Positions 33,943 to 43,762 of a DNA stretch of 64,000 nt are shown piece after piece. The stretch spans positions 62,001-126,000 of the forward strand of contig UBZT01000009.1 in assembly GCA_900470155.1 (NCBI GenBank), written 5' to 3'. The stretch's first letter is position 1. Every line of letters begins with the position of its first letter. The notes beneath the pieces were generated by a model that had not been told where the DNA came from, ran no database searches, and saw only the letters and a program-made list of their open reading frames with translations. This DNA comes from Hyphomicrobiales bacterium (GTDB lineage: Bacteria; Pseudomonadota; Alphaproteobacteria; Rhizobiales; Rhizobiaceae). The position numbers and the translations under genes were made by a program.

Positions 33943-34806
33943 TTATTCGCCGCCGCCCAGCGAATGCACATAGACGGTCAGCTGCTTGACGGTTGCGTCA
34001 CCCAGACGCGTCCCCCAGCCGGGCATGACGCCGTGCTTGGGCGCATTGATCTGGGCGAGGATCCCCGCTTCCGTTCCCGCCTTCAGCCAGATGGCATCGG
34101 CAAGGTTCGGGGCACCGAAATCCCGCAGACCCTTGGCATCCTCGCCATGGCAGGCTGCGCAATTGTCTACAAACACCTGACGACCGGGTTCAACCAGTGC
34201 CGGATTGGACGGCGTGCCGGTAAGGCTGACGACATAGGCGGCAACCTGCTTCACCTGTTCGGGCTCGATGATCTCGGCAAAAGCCGGCATCTCGGAGATC
34301 CGGGTATCGGCATCGCCATCGTAGCGAATGCCGTGGGCGATGGTGGTGTGCAGCGATTCCAGATCACCGCCCCACAGCCAGTCGTCATCGTTCAGGTTCG
34401 GATAGCCGGCACCACCGGCAGCCCCCGATCCGTGGCAAGGGGCACAGTTGACCTTGAAGGCCGCAGCACCACCGGCAACCGCAAACTGTGCCAAGCCCGG
34501 ATCGGCGACGATCTCGTTCAACGGCAGCGTGGTGATCTTGTCGAGATAGACCGACTGGGCAGCCTTTGCGCTGGTCAGTTCGGCCGCGACCTCGGCCCGG
34601 CTCGAATAGCCGAGCAGACCTTTGGTCGCCCCGTTCAGCATCGGGATCGCCGGATAGGCGACCATGTATCCAATGGCCCAGATGATGGTTGCGTAGAAGG
34701 TATAGACCCACCAGCGCGGCATGGGATTGTTCAGTTCCCGGATGCCGTCCCATTCATGGCCAGTGGTTTCGACGCCACTGATTTCGTCAATGTGTTTTTC
34801 TGCCAT
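33943..34806 (-). CDS. ccoP: Cytochrome cbb3 oxidase subunit III CcoP (FixP), diheme
   Basis: 287 residues. A cytoplasmic start (HIDEISGVETTGHEWDGIRE) precedes one membrane helix (about 35-55). Two c-type heme sites are CAPCH (about 123) and CAACH (about 215), with Met ligands in ISEMPAF and GVMPGW. It carries electrons from CcoO to the catalytic subunit on the periplasmic side. It starts 3 bp after ccoQ. Confidence 0.96.
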   Translation of the reverse strand: MAEKHIDEISGVETTGHEWDGIRELNNPMPRWWVYTFYATIIWAIGYMVAYPAIPMLNGATKGLLGYSSRAEVAAELTSAKAAQSVYLDKITTLPLNEIVADPGLAQFAVAGGAAAFKVNCAPCHGSGAAGGAGYPNLNDDDWLWGGDLESLHTTIAHGIRYDGDADTRISEMPAFAEIIEPEQVKQVAAYVVSLTGTPSNPALVEPGRQVFVDNCAACHGEDAKGLRDFGAPNLADAIWLKAGTEAGILAQINAPKHGVMPGWGTRLGDATVKQLTVYVHSLGGGE

Positions 34807-34809
34807 TGT

Positions 34810-34962
34810 TCAATCCTCCTTGAGAGGGATGCTGGCGGCTTCTTCCGCCAGCCGCTTGGCGCCCGGACGCATGGTGAAGAGGACGACGCCCACGAAATAC
34901 AGGGCCATGGCGAGCAGCCCCCAGCTGTCGGCGAAGTGGCGCAGAGCCGTATAGGTTTCCAT
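34810..34962 (-). CDS. ccoQ: Cytochrome cbb3 oxidase subunit CcoQ (FixQ)
   Basis: 50 residues from ATG 34962, with one membrane helix (SWGLLAMALYFVGVVLFTMR) and the C-terminal PGAKRLAEEAA motif of the family. CcoQ stabilises the CcoP association. The longer open frame upstream of this start runs into ccoO and is not used. Confidence 0.93.
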   Translation of the reverse strand: METYTALRHFADSWGLLAMALYFVGVVLFTMRPGAKRLAEEAASIPLKED

Positions 34963-34972
34963 GATGCCCTCC

Positions 34973-35704
34973 TCAGCGATAACCGGTTGCGTCGTCATAG
35001 GTGGAAAAGTCGACCAGCGTGCCGAGCATCTGGAGATAGGCGACAAGCGCGTCCATCTCCGTCAACCGGGTCGGATCGCCGTCGAAATCGCCGACCTTGG
35101 CCTTTGGATAACGGGCCAGAAGTGCCTCGGTGTCGGCATTCGGATCCGCCTGGGCCGCGAGGTCAGCGGATGCCTGCTCGACCATCTCGTCGGAATAGGG
35201 AACCCCCACGCGGCGATTGGCGACCAGCTCCATGCTGACGTCAGGCACCTTGAGCACCGTCGTCTGCAGATAGGAGTAGCTCGGCATGACCGATTCCGGC
35301 ACGACGTCGCGCGGTTCGTTCAGGTGCTGGACGTGCCATTCGTTGGAATAGCGGTCTCCGACCCGAGCCAGATCCGGCCCGGTCCGCTTCGAGCCCCACT
35401 GGAACGGATGGTCGTACATCGATTCCGCCGCCAGCGAATAATGCCCGTAGCGCTCGACCTCGTCCTTGAACGGGCGGATCATCTGGCTGTGACAGACGTA
35501 GCAGCCTTCGCGGATGTAGATGTTGCGACCGGCCAGTTCCAGCGGCGTGTAGGGCCGCATGCCTTCGACCTTTTCGATCGTGTTTTCGAGGTAGAACAGC
35601 GGCGCGATTTCCACGATCCCGCCGATGGTGACCACCAGCAGCGAACCGAGGAGAAGAAGGCTCCCGTTCTTCTCGAAGATGACGTGTTTATCAAGAATAG
35701 ACAT
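34973..35704 (-). CDS. ccoO: Cytochrome cbb3 oxidase subunit II CcoO (FixO), monoheme
   Basis: 243 residues. An N-terminal membrane anchor (about 12-35) is followed by a periplasmic c-type cytochrome domain with a single CYVCH site ([20 protein letters not shown], about 68-87) and the distal Met region (VMPSYSYL). It passes electrons from CcoP to CcoN. It starts 14 bp after ccoN. Confidence 0.96.
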   Translation of the reverse strand: MSILDKHVIFEKNGSLLLLGSLLVVTIGGIVEIAPLFYLENTIEKVEGMRPYTPLELAGRNIYIREGCYVCHSQMIRPFKDEVERYGHYSLAAESMYDHPFQWGSKRTGPDLARVGDRYSNEWHVQHLNEPRDVVPESVMPSYSYLQTTVLKVPDVSMELVANRRVGVPYSDEMVEQASADLAAQADPNADTEALLARYPKAKVGDFDGDPTRLTEMDALVAYLQMLGTLVDFSTYDDATGYR

Positions 35705-35718
35705 ATGAGCCTTCCTTC

Positions 35719-37353
35719 TTATTCAGCCGGCTGCGCGGCGGCCGGAACGACGGATCCGGGGATCGGTGCTTCCTGTCGCTCGTAGCCGAGGATGGTCATC
35801 AGGACGTTGTAGGCCATGATCAGCGAACCGAGCAGGTACATGGCACCGCCGATGGCACGCAGCACGAAATAGGGATGCATGGCAGCAACCGATTCGGCGA
35901 AGGAGTAGACCAGGAAGCCCTGTTCATCATATTCGCGCCACATCAGACCCTGCTGGATGCCGGCAACCCACAGAACGGCGGCGTAGACGACGATGCCGAG
36001 CGTGGCGAGCCAGAAGTGCCAGTTGACCAGGCGCATCGAGTACAGCCGGTTGCGGTTCCACAGTTTCGGCGTCAGGTAGTAGATCGCGCCGAACGTGATC
36101 ATGCCGACCCAGCCGAGCGCACCGGAGTGAACGTGACCGATGGTCCATTCGGTATAGTGGCTGAGCGAGTTGACCGCCTTGATCGACATCATCGGACCTT
36201 CGAAGGTCGACATGCCGTAGAAGGCGATGGCAATCACCATCATGCGGATGATCGGATCTGTGCGGATCTTGTCCCAGGCGCCCGACAGCGTCATCAGGCC
36301 GTTGATCATGCCGCCCCAGGACGGCATCCACAGCATGATCGAGAACACCATGCCGAGCGTCTGGGCCCAGTCGGGCAGAGCCGTGTAATGCAGATGGTGC
36401 GGGCCGGCCCAGATATACATGAAGATCAGCGCCCAGAAGTGGATGATCGACAGGCGGTAGGAGTAGACCGGACGGTTGGCCTGCTTCGGCACGAAATAAT
36501 ACATCATGCCGAGGAAGCCGGCGGTCAGGAAGAAGCCGACCGCATTGTGGCCGTACCACCACTGCGTCAATGCATCCTGCACGCCGGAGAAGGCCGAATA
36601 GCTCTTCACGCCGAGGAAGGAGACCGGCATCGCCAGGTTGTTGACGATATGTAGCATCGCGATCGTCACGATGAAGGCCAGGTAGAACCAGTTGGCCACG
36701 TAGATGTGGCTCTCCTTGCGGGTCAGCAGCGTTCCGAGGAAGGTAATCAGATAGGCGACCCAAACGACGGTCAGCCAGAGATCGACATACCATTCCGGCT
36801 CGGCATATTCGCGTCCCTGGGTAATGCCCAGCAGATAGCCTGTTGCGGCCATGACGATGAAAAACTGGTAGCCCCAGAAGACGAACCAGCCGAGATTGCC
36901 GCCAAACAGTCGTGCCCGCGACGTGCGCTGTACCACATGGAAGGAAGTGGCAATCAGCGCATTGCCGCCGAAGGCGAAGATGACGGCCGAGGTATGCAGC
37001 GGGCGGACCCGGCCGAAATTGAACCAAGGCTCGATGTTGAGGTCCGGATAGGCCAGTTGCAGCGCCGCAATGACGCCGACCAGGAACCCAACCACGCCCC
37101 AGAAGACGGTGGCGATCACGCCGTAGCGCACGACCTCATCGAAATATTCGGACTTCGGTGCGGAAGGAGCCGTGACGACCCCATTCGCCGGGGCAAACTT
37201 CATCCGTCGCAACATGATGATCGTGCCGCCCGCCAGCACGAAGAAAGCAACCCACATATGGGCGGCAAACAGGCTGTCATGGGCAAAAGCCACCCCGAGC
37301 AGCGCGGCGAAGGCGAGCAATGCCATCCCCATGGTTTCTATCGTATAATTCAT
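35719..37353 (-). CDS. ccoN: Cytochrome cbb3 oxidase catalytic subunit I CcoN (FixN)
   Basis: 544 residues from ATG 37353, with about 12-14 membrane helices. This start leaves a normal CcoN N terminus; a longer frame is open but not conserved. Heme b and heme b3/CuB His ligands appear in [46 protein letters not shown] and [11 protein letters not shown]. The cross-linked Tyr of the cbb3 class is expected in the [12 protein letters not shown] helix region. It reduces O2 at high affinity under microoxic conditions. An anaerobox lies about 113 bp upstream. Confidence 0.96.
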   Translation of the reverse strand: MNYTIETMGMALLAFAALLGVAFAHDSLFAAHMWVAFFVLAGGTIIMLRRMKFAPANGVVTAPSAPKSEYFDEVVRYGVIATVFWGVVGFLVGVIAALQLAYPDLNIEPWFNFGRVRPLHTSAVIFAFGGNALIATSFHVVQRTSRARLFGGNLGWFVFWGYQFFIVMAATGYLLGITQGREYAEPEWYVDLWLTVVWVAYLITFLGTLLTRKESHIYVANWFYLAFIVTIAMLHIVNNLAMPVSFLGVKSYSAFSGVQDALTQWWYGHNAVGFFLTAGFLGMMYYFVPKQANRPVYSYRLSIIHFWALIFMYIWAGPHHLHYTALPDWAQTLGMVFSIMLWMPSWGGMINGLMTLSGAWDKIRTDPIIRMMVIAIAFYGMSTFEGPMMSIKAVNSLSHYTEWTIGHVHSGALGWVGMITFGAIYYLTPKLWNRNRLYSMRLVNWHFWLATLGIVVYAAVLWVAGIQQGLMWREYDEQGFLVYSFAESVAAMHPYFVLRAIGGAMYLLGSLIMAYNVLMTILGYERQEAPIPGSVVPAAAQPAE

Positions 37354-37459
37354 TGTTGGAATCCCCCAACGGCTTGCTGATTCACGTGCGGGTGCCATCA
37401 CCAGACGGAGAATCCTCCCGCATCGACTGCAGACATCGCATTGACGGGCCAAAACCACC

Positions 37460-37473
37460 TTGATCCAGGTCAA
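37460..37473. promoter_or_regulatory. FNR/FixK anaerobox between ccoN and the hemerythrin-like gene
   Basis: TTGATCCAGGTCAA matches TTGAY-N4-RTCAA. It lies about 113 bp before ccoN and 138 bp before the divergent hemerythrin-like gene, and could control either or both. Confidence 0.75.
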
Positions 37474-37611
37474 GGCAATCTCCCGTCGGATTGGTCAACC
37501 TCGACATCACACCGGAGGAAGCAGCCTGTCAGCGGTGTGATCGGGGAGGTCTGGATCTGCGGTGACAGGCACGGCAAACCCGCCAGGGACGGCGCGTTGG
37601 AGATGATCGAC

Positions 37612-38136
37612 ATGCAAGCGAAAACCACCACATATCTGTCCGCAACAGACGAGTTCCACGGCGGCAACCCCAATCGCACAGTGGGCGGCGACAGTTGCGC
37701 CGCTTGGCTGCGGCACTCGCATGGTGAACAGTTGGCACTGTGCAGCGAACTCGAGGAGATTGCCGATTCCCTGCCCTCCAGCATCAATCGGCAAAAGTGC
37801 ATCTACGCGGCGAAGTCGCTTGGCCCGCTGGTCAAGGCTGCGCATCACTACGAGGAGACAGTGCTGTTCCCGCAACTGCGCTCAAGCGAAAACCCACCGG
37901 AACATCTCGCTGAGACGCTCGAGCGTTTGAAATTCGAACATTTCGAAGATCAGTGTTTTGCCGAGGAACTGACCGATGCCCTGCTCAAGCTGGGCGCAGG
38001 CGATACCGTGAACATGGAGGCAGTCGGCTATATGCTGCGAGGATTCTTCGAAGGCATACGTCGACACATTGCGTTCGAGCGTGAACATCTTCTGGCCGGC
38101 GTCAGCGACCGGGCGCGCGGTTTCGATGTAAACTGA
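37612..38136 (+). CDS. Hemerythrin-like HHE domain protein
   Basis: 174 residues from ATG 37612, selected because GGAG sits 9 bp upstream. A second ATG at 37603 has the Shine-Dalgarno too close. The helical bundle contains His and Glu residues at HSHGEQLALCSELEEI, KAAHHYEETVLFPQL, EHFEDQCFAEEL and IRRHIAFEREHLL. This is the H-x3-E/H-x3-E and H-x4-E/H pattern of HHE di-iron domains. Such proteins bind or sense O2 or NO, or repair iron centres. It shares its promoter region and an anaerobox with ccoN. Confidence 0.75.
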   Translation: MQAKTTTYLSATDEFHGGNPNRTVGGDSCAAWLRHSHGEQLALCSELEEIADSLPSSINRQKCIYAAKSLGPLVKAAHHYEETVLFPQLRSSENPPEHLAETLERLKFEHFEDQCFAEELTDALLKLGAGDTVNMEAVGYMLRGFFEGIRRHIAFEREHLLAGVSDRARGFDVN

Positions 38137-38207
38137 ACGCCGTGTGCGACATCGATGCGCTCAGCCTCCCGGGCGTTTTCCATCGATCTGCGGGCACGCC
38201 GCAAAGC

Positions 38208-38954
38208 TCAGGCCGCGAGATTGTTGACGCTCACGTTACTCTCGCTGAACGACAATACAGCGCCATTGATCGCGCCGTGGCTGCTGCGCAAGGGCGCAAA
38301 CCGCCCGTAAAACGCTGAAACCATATGGTTGCCGCCGATAAAGCGGCTGGCAAAATCACCACTTTCACCACGGAATGCATGATCGAGCGCGTCGCGCATC
38401 GACGTAAATGCCTCCGGTTGCAGACCAAGCTCGAAAACGCTGCGGCCGATCATTTCGATCGGGCGCATGCGCAGCATGTCAGCCATGGCCGGATTGGCAA
38501 ACAGGTAGCGATAATCCCGCGTGACCACGGCGACGCGATCGGGAAGACTGTTGAGGATCACCTCGTTCAGCATGTCGTCGTCGCCAAACGAAGCATAAGG
38601 CTTTGCCTCGAGCATGGAGGCCACCGCCTCGCCAGTCGGCTTTGCCAGACCACGCGGCCCAAAATAGCGCTCGATCAGGATGGACATCAAAGCGGTATGG
38701 CGCAGAACGCAGGAGCGATCATCGGCATCCTCGCGCAGCAGCTTGGTGAGCAGCTGAAGCTGAAGATAGATTTCCTCAGGTTCACTGGCGCGATAAGCCA
38801 CCATCTCGCAGATCAGGGGATCAAGCTCGCGATCAAGCACCGCGACCAGACGGTCGTTGCCGCTGCGAATGGCTTGCTGCAACTGGACGTTCTTCAATGT
38901 GACAGCTTCGAACAACGGAAGCAGATTCCCGTCACGCGATGGACCTGAAGACAT
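38208..38954 (-). CDS. PAS-domain protein without an output domain
   Basis: 248 residues. Residues about 1-120 are helical with no recognised domain. Residues about 128-240 form a PAS domain (LNSLPDRVAVVTRDYRYLFA, then NPAMADMLRMRPIEMIGRSV, then VFELG...). No kinase, GGDEF or HTH domain follows, so it would act through a partner. It converges with the hemerythrin gene. Its 180-bp upstream gap (38955-39134) holds no supported feature. Confidence 0.7.
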   Translation of the reverse strand: MSSGPSRDGNLLPLFEAVTLKNVQLQQAIRSGNDRLVAVLDRELDPLICEMVAYRASEPEEIYLQLQLLTKLLREDADDRSCVLRHTALMSILIERYFGPRGLAKPTGEAVASMLEAKPYASFGDDDMLNEVILNSLPDRVAVVTRDYRYLFANPAMADMLRMRPIEMIGRSVFELGLQPEAFTSMRDALDHAFRGESGDFASRFIGGNHMVSAFYGRFAPLRSSHGAINGAVLSFSESNVSVNNLAA

Positions 38955-39134
38955 GCAATCACCTCATTTACTCGTGTGACATGGGCAAGCCACCAAGTCA
39001 CATTCACTCCAATTTGAGCGATAACATGAGGTTGCATCATCTTCAATCTCTGGGCGTAGCGTTCACTCGCTAGCCCAAAAAATGTTACGGCATATCAGGG
39101 ATGCCGCAGACACGGTCAAACCGCGCCAACTGCT

Positions 39135-40064
39135 TCAGATCGTGTGTTTTATGTTCCAGCGATCATGATACCAGAGCCATTGCTCCGGATGCTCCCGGAC
39201 CCAGGATTCGACCTTGTCGTTCAACACCTGCGCGGTTGCAGCGACGTCCAGTTGACCCTTGTCATTATGGGGGAGATCAATCTTCGGCTCGATCTCCAGC
39301 CGGAACCGATTACCGGGCAAACGAATGCAGCGCGCCGGATAGATGTCGCAACCGAACTGCCGGGCAAGCTTGGCCAGAAGCGGATTGGTCTGAACCGGAT
39401 TGTTGAAGAACTGCGTCTGCACGCCGCGCTGGAATTTCTGGTCGACGAGCACGCCCACGCCACCGCCCTGCTCCAGTTGGCGCGCCAGGGCAAAGGATGA
39501 CCCCGCATGCGAGGGAACCAGCTTGCCCATGCGCTTGCGGCGAAACTCGAACACTTTTTCCGCGATATACGGATTGTTCGGCGGCCGGAACAGCACCGTC
39601 ACCATAAGGCCGAATGCCGCCCCTGCGACAGGCAGCAGTTCAAAATTCGCCGTATGCGCGGTAAAGACGATGAACGGCCGCGGCTGATTGCGCAGCTCCA
39701 TGAAGATCGGCACGCCCGACACCTCAATCCGCCCCTCACCCGGTTTATCCGGGTCGTAGTCGAACAGCTGGTCGAGAAAGACGTACTCGGCCGCAAGCCG
39801 GCCCATATGGCCCCAACTGGCGAGCGCAATTGCCTCACGCTCAGCCTGGGTTTTTTCCGGAAACGCGTTGCGAAGATTGACCATCATCAGCGTGTGCCGG
39901 CGCGTCTTCGGCCCGATCCAGCGCATCAGCCGATCGGCAAAATCGATCGCCGCATCGGCCGGAAGCACCTTGAGCATGCTGAGAAAGCCGAACGCCGCCT
40001 GCGCAACCATCCACTGGGACAGCTTGCGCAGGGCGAGCACGATGCGGGTGATGATCATCCGCAA
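39135..40064 (-). CDS. lpxXL: Very-long-chain acyltransferase LpxXL (lipid A)
   Basis: 309 residues of the HtrB/LpxL lysophospholipid acyltransferase family. An N-terminal hydrophobic anchor (about 17-40) is followed by the catalytic H-x4-E motif in FTAHTANFELLP (about 160), RPPNNPYI and the DQ motif in GVLVDQKFQRGV. LpxXL transfers the 27-hydroxyoctacosanoyl chain from AcpXL to lipid A at the inner membrane. The assignment rests on its place at the end of the acpXL cluster, as known in Rhizobium leguminosarum. Confidence 0.9.
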   Translation of the reverse strand: MRMIITRIVLALRKLSQWMVAQAAFGFLSMLKVLPADAAIDFADRLMRWIGPKTRRHTLMMVNLRNAFPEKTQAEREAIALASWGHMGRLAAEYVFLDQLFDYDPDKPGEGRIEVSGVPIFMELRNQPRPFIVFTAHTANFELLPVAGAAFGLMVTVLFRPPNNPYIAEKVFEFRRKRMGKLVPSHAGSSFALARQLEQGGGVGVLVDQKFQRGVQTQFFNNPVQTNPLLAKLARQFGCDIYPARCIRLPGNRFRLEIEPKIDLPHNDKGQLDVAATAQVLNDKVESWVREHPEQWLWYHDRWNIKHTI

Positions 40065-40068
40065 TGGA

Positions 40069-41097
40069 TCAATCCATCTTCAGGAGGATTTTGCCGAACA
40101 CCTGGCGACCTTCCATGCGGGCAAGTGCCTTGTCGATATCGTCGAAGCTGACCTGTGTATCGATCACCGGATGCACTAGGCCGCGCGCCATCTTCTGCAT
40201 GGCGTCCGCCATGTTTTCCATCCGACAACCGAAGGAGCCGAGAAGTTTTAGCTGTTGCTGGAACAGCATCATCAGGTTGACGTCGGTGGATACACCCGAT
40301 GTCGAGCCGCAGGTGACCAGACGACCACCGCGTTTCAGGCAGAACATCGACGCTGCGAACGTATCCTTGCCGACATGTTCGAAGACGACATCAACACCCT
40401 TCTTCTTGGTCAGCTTGCGCACGACACCTTCGAAGCGGTCCTTGCGGTAGTTGATAACATGATCGGCACCCAGCGCCTTGGCCGGCTCGATCTTGTCGTC
40501 GGAACCGACGGTGGTGATGACGGTGCAGCCGATCTTCTTCGCTAGCTGGATGGCAGCAGTTCCGATACCCGAACCGCCGGCATGGATGAGGATCGTTTCG
40601 CCCGGCTCAAGCTTGGCATTGTCGAACAGCATGTGTTCGACGGTCCCGAAAGTGACAGGGGCAAGCGCTGCGCCAATGGCATCGACGCCCGGAGGGGCCG
40701 GAACCAGCAGGCGAGCCGGAAGGTTGATCTTTTCCTGGGCAAAGCCGTCGAGATGGAAACCGTGCACGCCGCTGACATTTTCGCACAGGTTGTCACGGCC
40801 TTCGCGGCATGGCTTGCACAGGCCGCAAGTGCGCGCGCCATAGATGGCTGCAAGCTGACCCGGTAGGATGTTGCCGACGCCCGGGCCGATCGCCTCGACG
40901 ACACCGGAGGCTTCCGCACCGATCACCAGCGGCATCTTGCGCTTGGCAAACGCCATGCCGCGCCAGCCCCAGACATCGATGTGGTTCAGGGCCACGGCCT
41001 TGACGCGAAGCGTCACCTCGCCCGGGCCGGGTGCATCGGGCTCCGGCAGATCGACGATTTCAAGCTTGCGGTCTTCGACGAGTTGCAATGCGCGCAT
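40069..41097 (-). CDS. adh2XL: Zinc-type alcohol dehydrogenase/MDR of the VLCFA cluster (Adh2XL)
   Basis: 342 residues of the quinone oxidoreductase/zinc MDR family. The structural-zinc Cys cluster is in CGLCKPCREGRDNLC, and the nucleotide motif is HAGGSGIGTAAIQLAKKIG (about 165-185). It has a conserved position in rhizobial acpXL clusters and is thought to act on the 27-hydroxy fatty acid chain, possibly as an enoyl reductase-like step, but the reaction is not proven. It is 4 bp upstream of lpxXL. Confidence 0.88.
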   Translation of the reverse strand: MRALQLVEDRKLEIVDLPEPDAPGPGEVTLRVKAVALNHIDVWGWRGMAFAKRKMPLVIGAEASGVVEAIGPGVGNILPGQLAAIYGARTCGLCKPCREGRDNLCENVSGVHGFHLDGFAQEKINLPARLLVPAPPGVDAIGAALAPVTFGTVEHMLFDNAKLEPGETILIHAGGSGIGTAAIQLAKKIGCTVITTVGSDDKIEPAKALGADHVINYRKDRFEGVVRKLTKKKGVDVVFEHVGKDTFAASMFCLKRGGRLVTCGSTSGVSTDVNLMMLFQQQLKLLGSFGCRMENMADAMQKMARGLVHPVIDTQVSFDDIDKALARMEGRQVFGKILLKMD

Positions 41098-41154
41098 AGG
41101 ATTTTTCCCCGCCCGGCGGGCGTTAGTTCAGATCTATCATCGTTGCGAGGCGGA

Positions 41155-42444
41155 TTACGCCGGTTCCCGCGTCATGACAAGGCTTGCGTTCTGGCCACCG
41201 AAGCCAAACGAGTTCGACGCAACCGCCGAAACATCGGCGTCTCGCTTCGCGTTCGGCACCACATCCAGCACGATTGACGGATCGGGATTGGTGTAGTTGA
41301 TCGTCGGCGGCAGTGTGCCGGTCAGCATGGTCTGGATCGAGAACACCGCCTCGACCGCACCGGCAGCCGTGAGCGTGTGGCCAATCATCGACTTGTTCGA
41401 CGAGCACGGGATGCCATCCTTGAGGCGATCGCCGAAGACCGACAGCATCGCGCCGTATTCCATCTTGTCGTTTTCCGGCGTCGATGTGCCATGGGCGTTG
41501 ATATAGCCAACCTGCGCTTCCGACAGACCCGCATCGGCAAGTGCCGCCTTCATCGTGGCAATCGCCGGGCCACCGTCAGGCGACGAGCGTGTACGATGGA
41601 AGTGATCGGCCTTTTCGCCACAACCCTTCATGATGCCGAGGACCCTGGCGCCGCGTGCAATCGCTGCTTCCAGCGATTCCAGCACCAGCGTGGCTGCGCC
41701 TTCTGCAATCACAAAACCATCGCGTTCCTTGCTGAACGGCTTGGATGCCTTTTCTGGCGGATCGTTCTGGGTCGACAGCGCCGACAGCAATGCGAAACGC
41801 ACCACCGATTCCGGGCTGATCGAGCCATCGGTCGCAACAGTCAGTGCACGGGTGGTGCGGCCCCGGCGAATGGCTTCGACGCCCAACTGGATGGCGGTAG
41901 CCCCCGAGGCACAGGCGGTCGACAAGGTAACCGGCAGTCCGCGCGTGCCGAACCTGTCGGCCAGACGCTCCGAGATCGCCCCGAACTGGACAGCTTCGAG
42001 AAACACCGGATCAGGCTTGGCGCGCATGGCGGCGAGGAAACGCACATAGGCATCGCCAGGCTCGGAGGCCGGTGGTGCGCGGTCGGCGAGCGCAAAACGG
42101 TCATGCCATTCGGGTTCGACCGGAGGGGCCGCGAGAAACAGCGGTCCATTGAAGTCGCCATCGATACCGGCCTGCGCCAGGGCCTCGATCGTGGTCTCGC
42201 GTGCCATCGCGTAGGACCGCTCAACCGAATTGGGGGCCGGCACTTCCAGGAAGTCCACGGTCCCGGCAATGCGGGTTGACATGCCTTCGGTATCAAAGCG
42301 CTTGATCCTGTGGATCCCCGACTTGCCCGAGGTCAGCGCCGACCAGTTGTCGGAAAGCCCCTGGCCAAGCGAGGTGATGACGCCCATGCCGGTGACGGCG
42401 ATGATCGGGCGTCCAAGGTGGTCCGTGAAACGGTTGTCAGTCAT
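41155..42444 (-). CDS. fabF1XL: Beta-ketoacyl-ACP synthase FabF1XL (active-type KS)
   Basis: 429 residues from ATG 42444, behind GAGGAG. It is a thiolase-fold condensing enzyme. The nucleophile Cys is in STACASGATAIQLG (about 175), the first His in INAHGTSTPENDK, the second His in SMIGHTLTAAG. The final NSFGFGGQNASL has Gln where FabF has His/Thr. It elongates the chain carried on AcpXL towards C28, probably with FabF2XL as partner. It starts 13 bp after fabF2XL. Confidence 0.92.
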   Translation of the reverse strand: MTDNRFTDHLGRPIIAVTGMGVITSLGQGLSDNWSALTSGKSGIHRIKRFDTEGMSTRIAGTVDFLEVPAPNSVERSYAMARETTIEALAQAGIDGDFNGPLFLAAPPVEPEWHDRFALADRAPPASEPGDAYVRFLAAMRAKPDPVFLEAVQFGAISERLADRFGTRGLPVTLSTACASGATAIQLGVEAIRRGRTTRALTVATDGSISPESVVRFALLSALSTQNDPPEKASKPFSKERDGFVIAEGAATLVLESLEAAIARGARVLGIMKGCGEKADHFHRTRSSPDGGPAIATMKAALADAGLSEAQVGYINAHGTSTPENDKMEYGAMLSVFGDRLKDGIPCSSNKSMIGHTLTAAGAVEAVFSIQTMLTGTLPPTINYTNPDPSIVLDVVPNAKRDADVSAVASNSFGFGGQNASLVMTREPA

Positions 42445-42457
42445 GGATCCAGTCTCC

Positions 42458-43660
42458 TCAAGCATCTGCCGAAAGAACGGCAAGACCTTCGCCGCGCACG
42501 TAGCCGACGGTCGTCACGACCGCGTGCCGGGCAGGCTTTGCCTGCTTGGACTCGTTGCTCTCGTCGAAGACTGGCACGATCGCACCGCTGTCGATCGACA
42601 GGGCAGCAAGCGCCAGTCCAACCGGGAATTGCGCTTCGAGCGAATGACCGATGGAGCCGGCATAGCCGCGTACGGGAACCGCGCCGAAACGGGCTTCCAG
42701 GGTTGCCTTTTCGCGCTTCGACAGATCGGCCATGCCGGATGCGCCGGAGAACACGATCGTATCCGCTGCATCGAGAGCGTCAGCCTCCGGTGTGATACCG
42801 GAGAGCCGTTGCTCGAAACGTCCATCATCACGATTGCCCCGGTCGCCTTCCACAGCATCCAGAACACAATAGATGTGAGCGCCGCGGGCCTCGGCGTGTT
42901 CGCGCGATTCGAGCACCAGGAAAGCCCCGACTGTGCCAAGGATCATGCCGCCACCGTCCGTGCCGTCACGCGACCACAGTGGTTGCCATGGGCCAGTCTG
43001 GTGGGCACGAATACCCTCGACCAGAAGCAGGATGTCAGGGCGTTCCGAAATGAAGGCGCCGCCGACCAGGGTATGGGTCGACTGACCGGCCTTGATCCGC
43101 GAATACGCGGTTTCGATGGCCGAAATCCCGGCCGATTCCTCGCCCATGAACGTGCGCGACGAACCGGTGACCTTGTGCACGATCGAGATATTGCCGGCGA
43201 GCAGATTGGACAACTGCGCCAGAAACAGCGTCGGGCGCAGTTCGGTCGTCAGCTTTTCGATCAGCAGCTTTTCGCGATCATTGCGCTTCAGGGCCTCATC
43301 GACGATCAGGCTGTCGACGGCGATGTCACGTTCGCCGCCACCGGCTGCGACGATCAGATCCATCGAGCCACAGGCTTCGACGTCATCCTTCATGCCGGCA
43401 TCGTCGAGCGCGAGACCCGCGGCGAACACGCCGAGGCGCTGCCAGTTTTCCATCTGCCGCTGATCCTTGCGGCCGATCTGGGCGGACCAGTCGATCTCCG
43501 GCAGGCGATGCACGACATAGGGTTTGAACTTGCCCGTCTCGAGCACCGGATCGGGCGCTTTGGGCGACGACAAGAGGGCTATATGTGGTTCCTTGCCGGT
43601 TCCATGGCATGTCACGATGCCAATGCCGGTGATCACCACATCATTCGGATTCTTGACCAT
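42458..43660 (-). CDS. fabF2XL: Ketosynthase homologue FabF2XL lacking the catalytic Cys
   Basis: 400 residues from ATG 43660, behind AGAGGA. The thiolase fold is recognisable (DVVITGIGIVTCHGTGKE start, then VRGYAGSIGHSLEAQFPVGL). The nucleophile region reads KVTGSSRTFMGEESAG (about 163-178) with no Cys, and the first catalytic His motif (AHGT) is replaced by FSGASG. Only the GH of GSIGHSLEA remains. It is therefore unlikely to condense on its own and resembles the chain-length-factor partner of type II KS pairs. It is adjacent to and co-oriented with fabF1XL. Confidence 0.88.
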   Translation of the reverse strand: MVKNPNDVVITGIGIVTCHGTGKEPHIALLSSPKAPDPVLETGKFKPYVVHRLPEIDWSAQIGRKDQRQMENWQRLGVFAAGLALDDAGMKDDVEACGSMDLIVAAGGGERDIAVDSLIVDEALKRNDREKLLIEKLTTELRPTLFLAQLSNLLAGNISIVHKVTGSSRTFMGEESAGISAIETAYSRIKAGQSTHTLVGGAFISERPDILLLVEGIRAHQTGPWQPLWSRDGTDGGGMILGTVGAFLVLESREHAEARGAHIYCVLDAVEGDRGNRDDGRFEQRLSGITPEADALDAADTIVFSGASGMADLSKREKATLEARFGAVPVRGYAGSIGHSLEAQFPVGLALAALSIDSGAIVPVFDESNESKQAKPARHAVVTTVGYVRGEGLAVLSADA

Positions 43661-43762
43661 ATGCAATCCTCTCGCAGGCCCCACGGCCAGCGTCAAAAGC
43701 GGGTTTTCCCGATCCGCGCCCGAAGGTCAATAGGCGATTGCGCCGGAAGGCACGAGCAGCCC

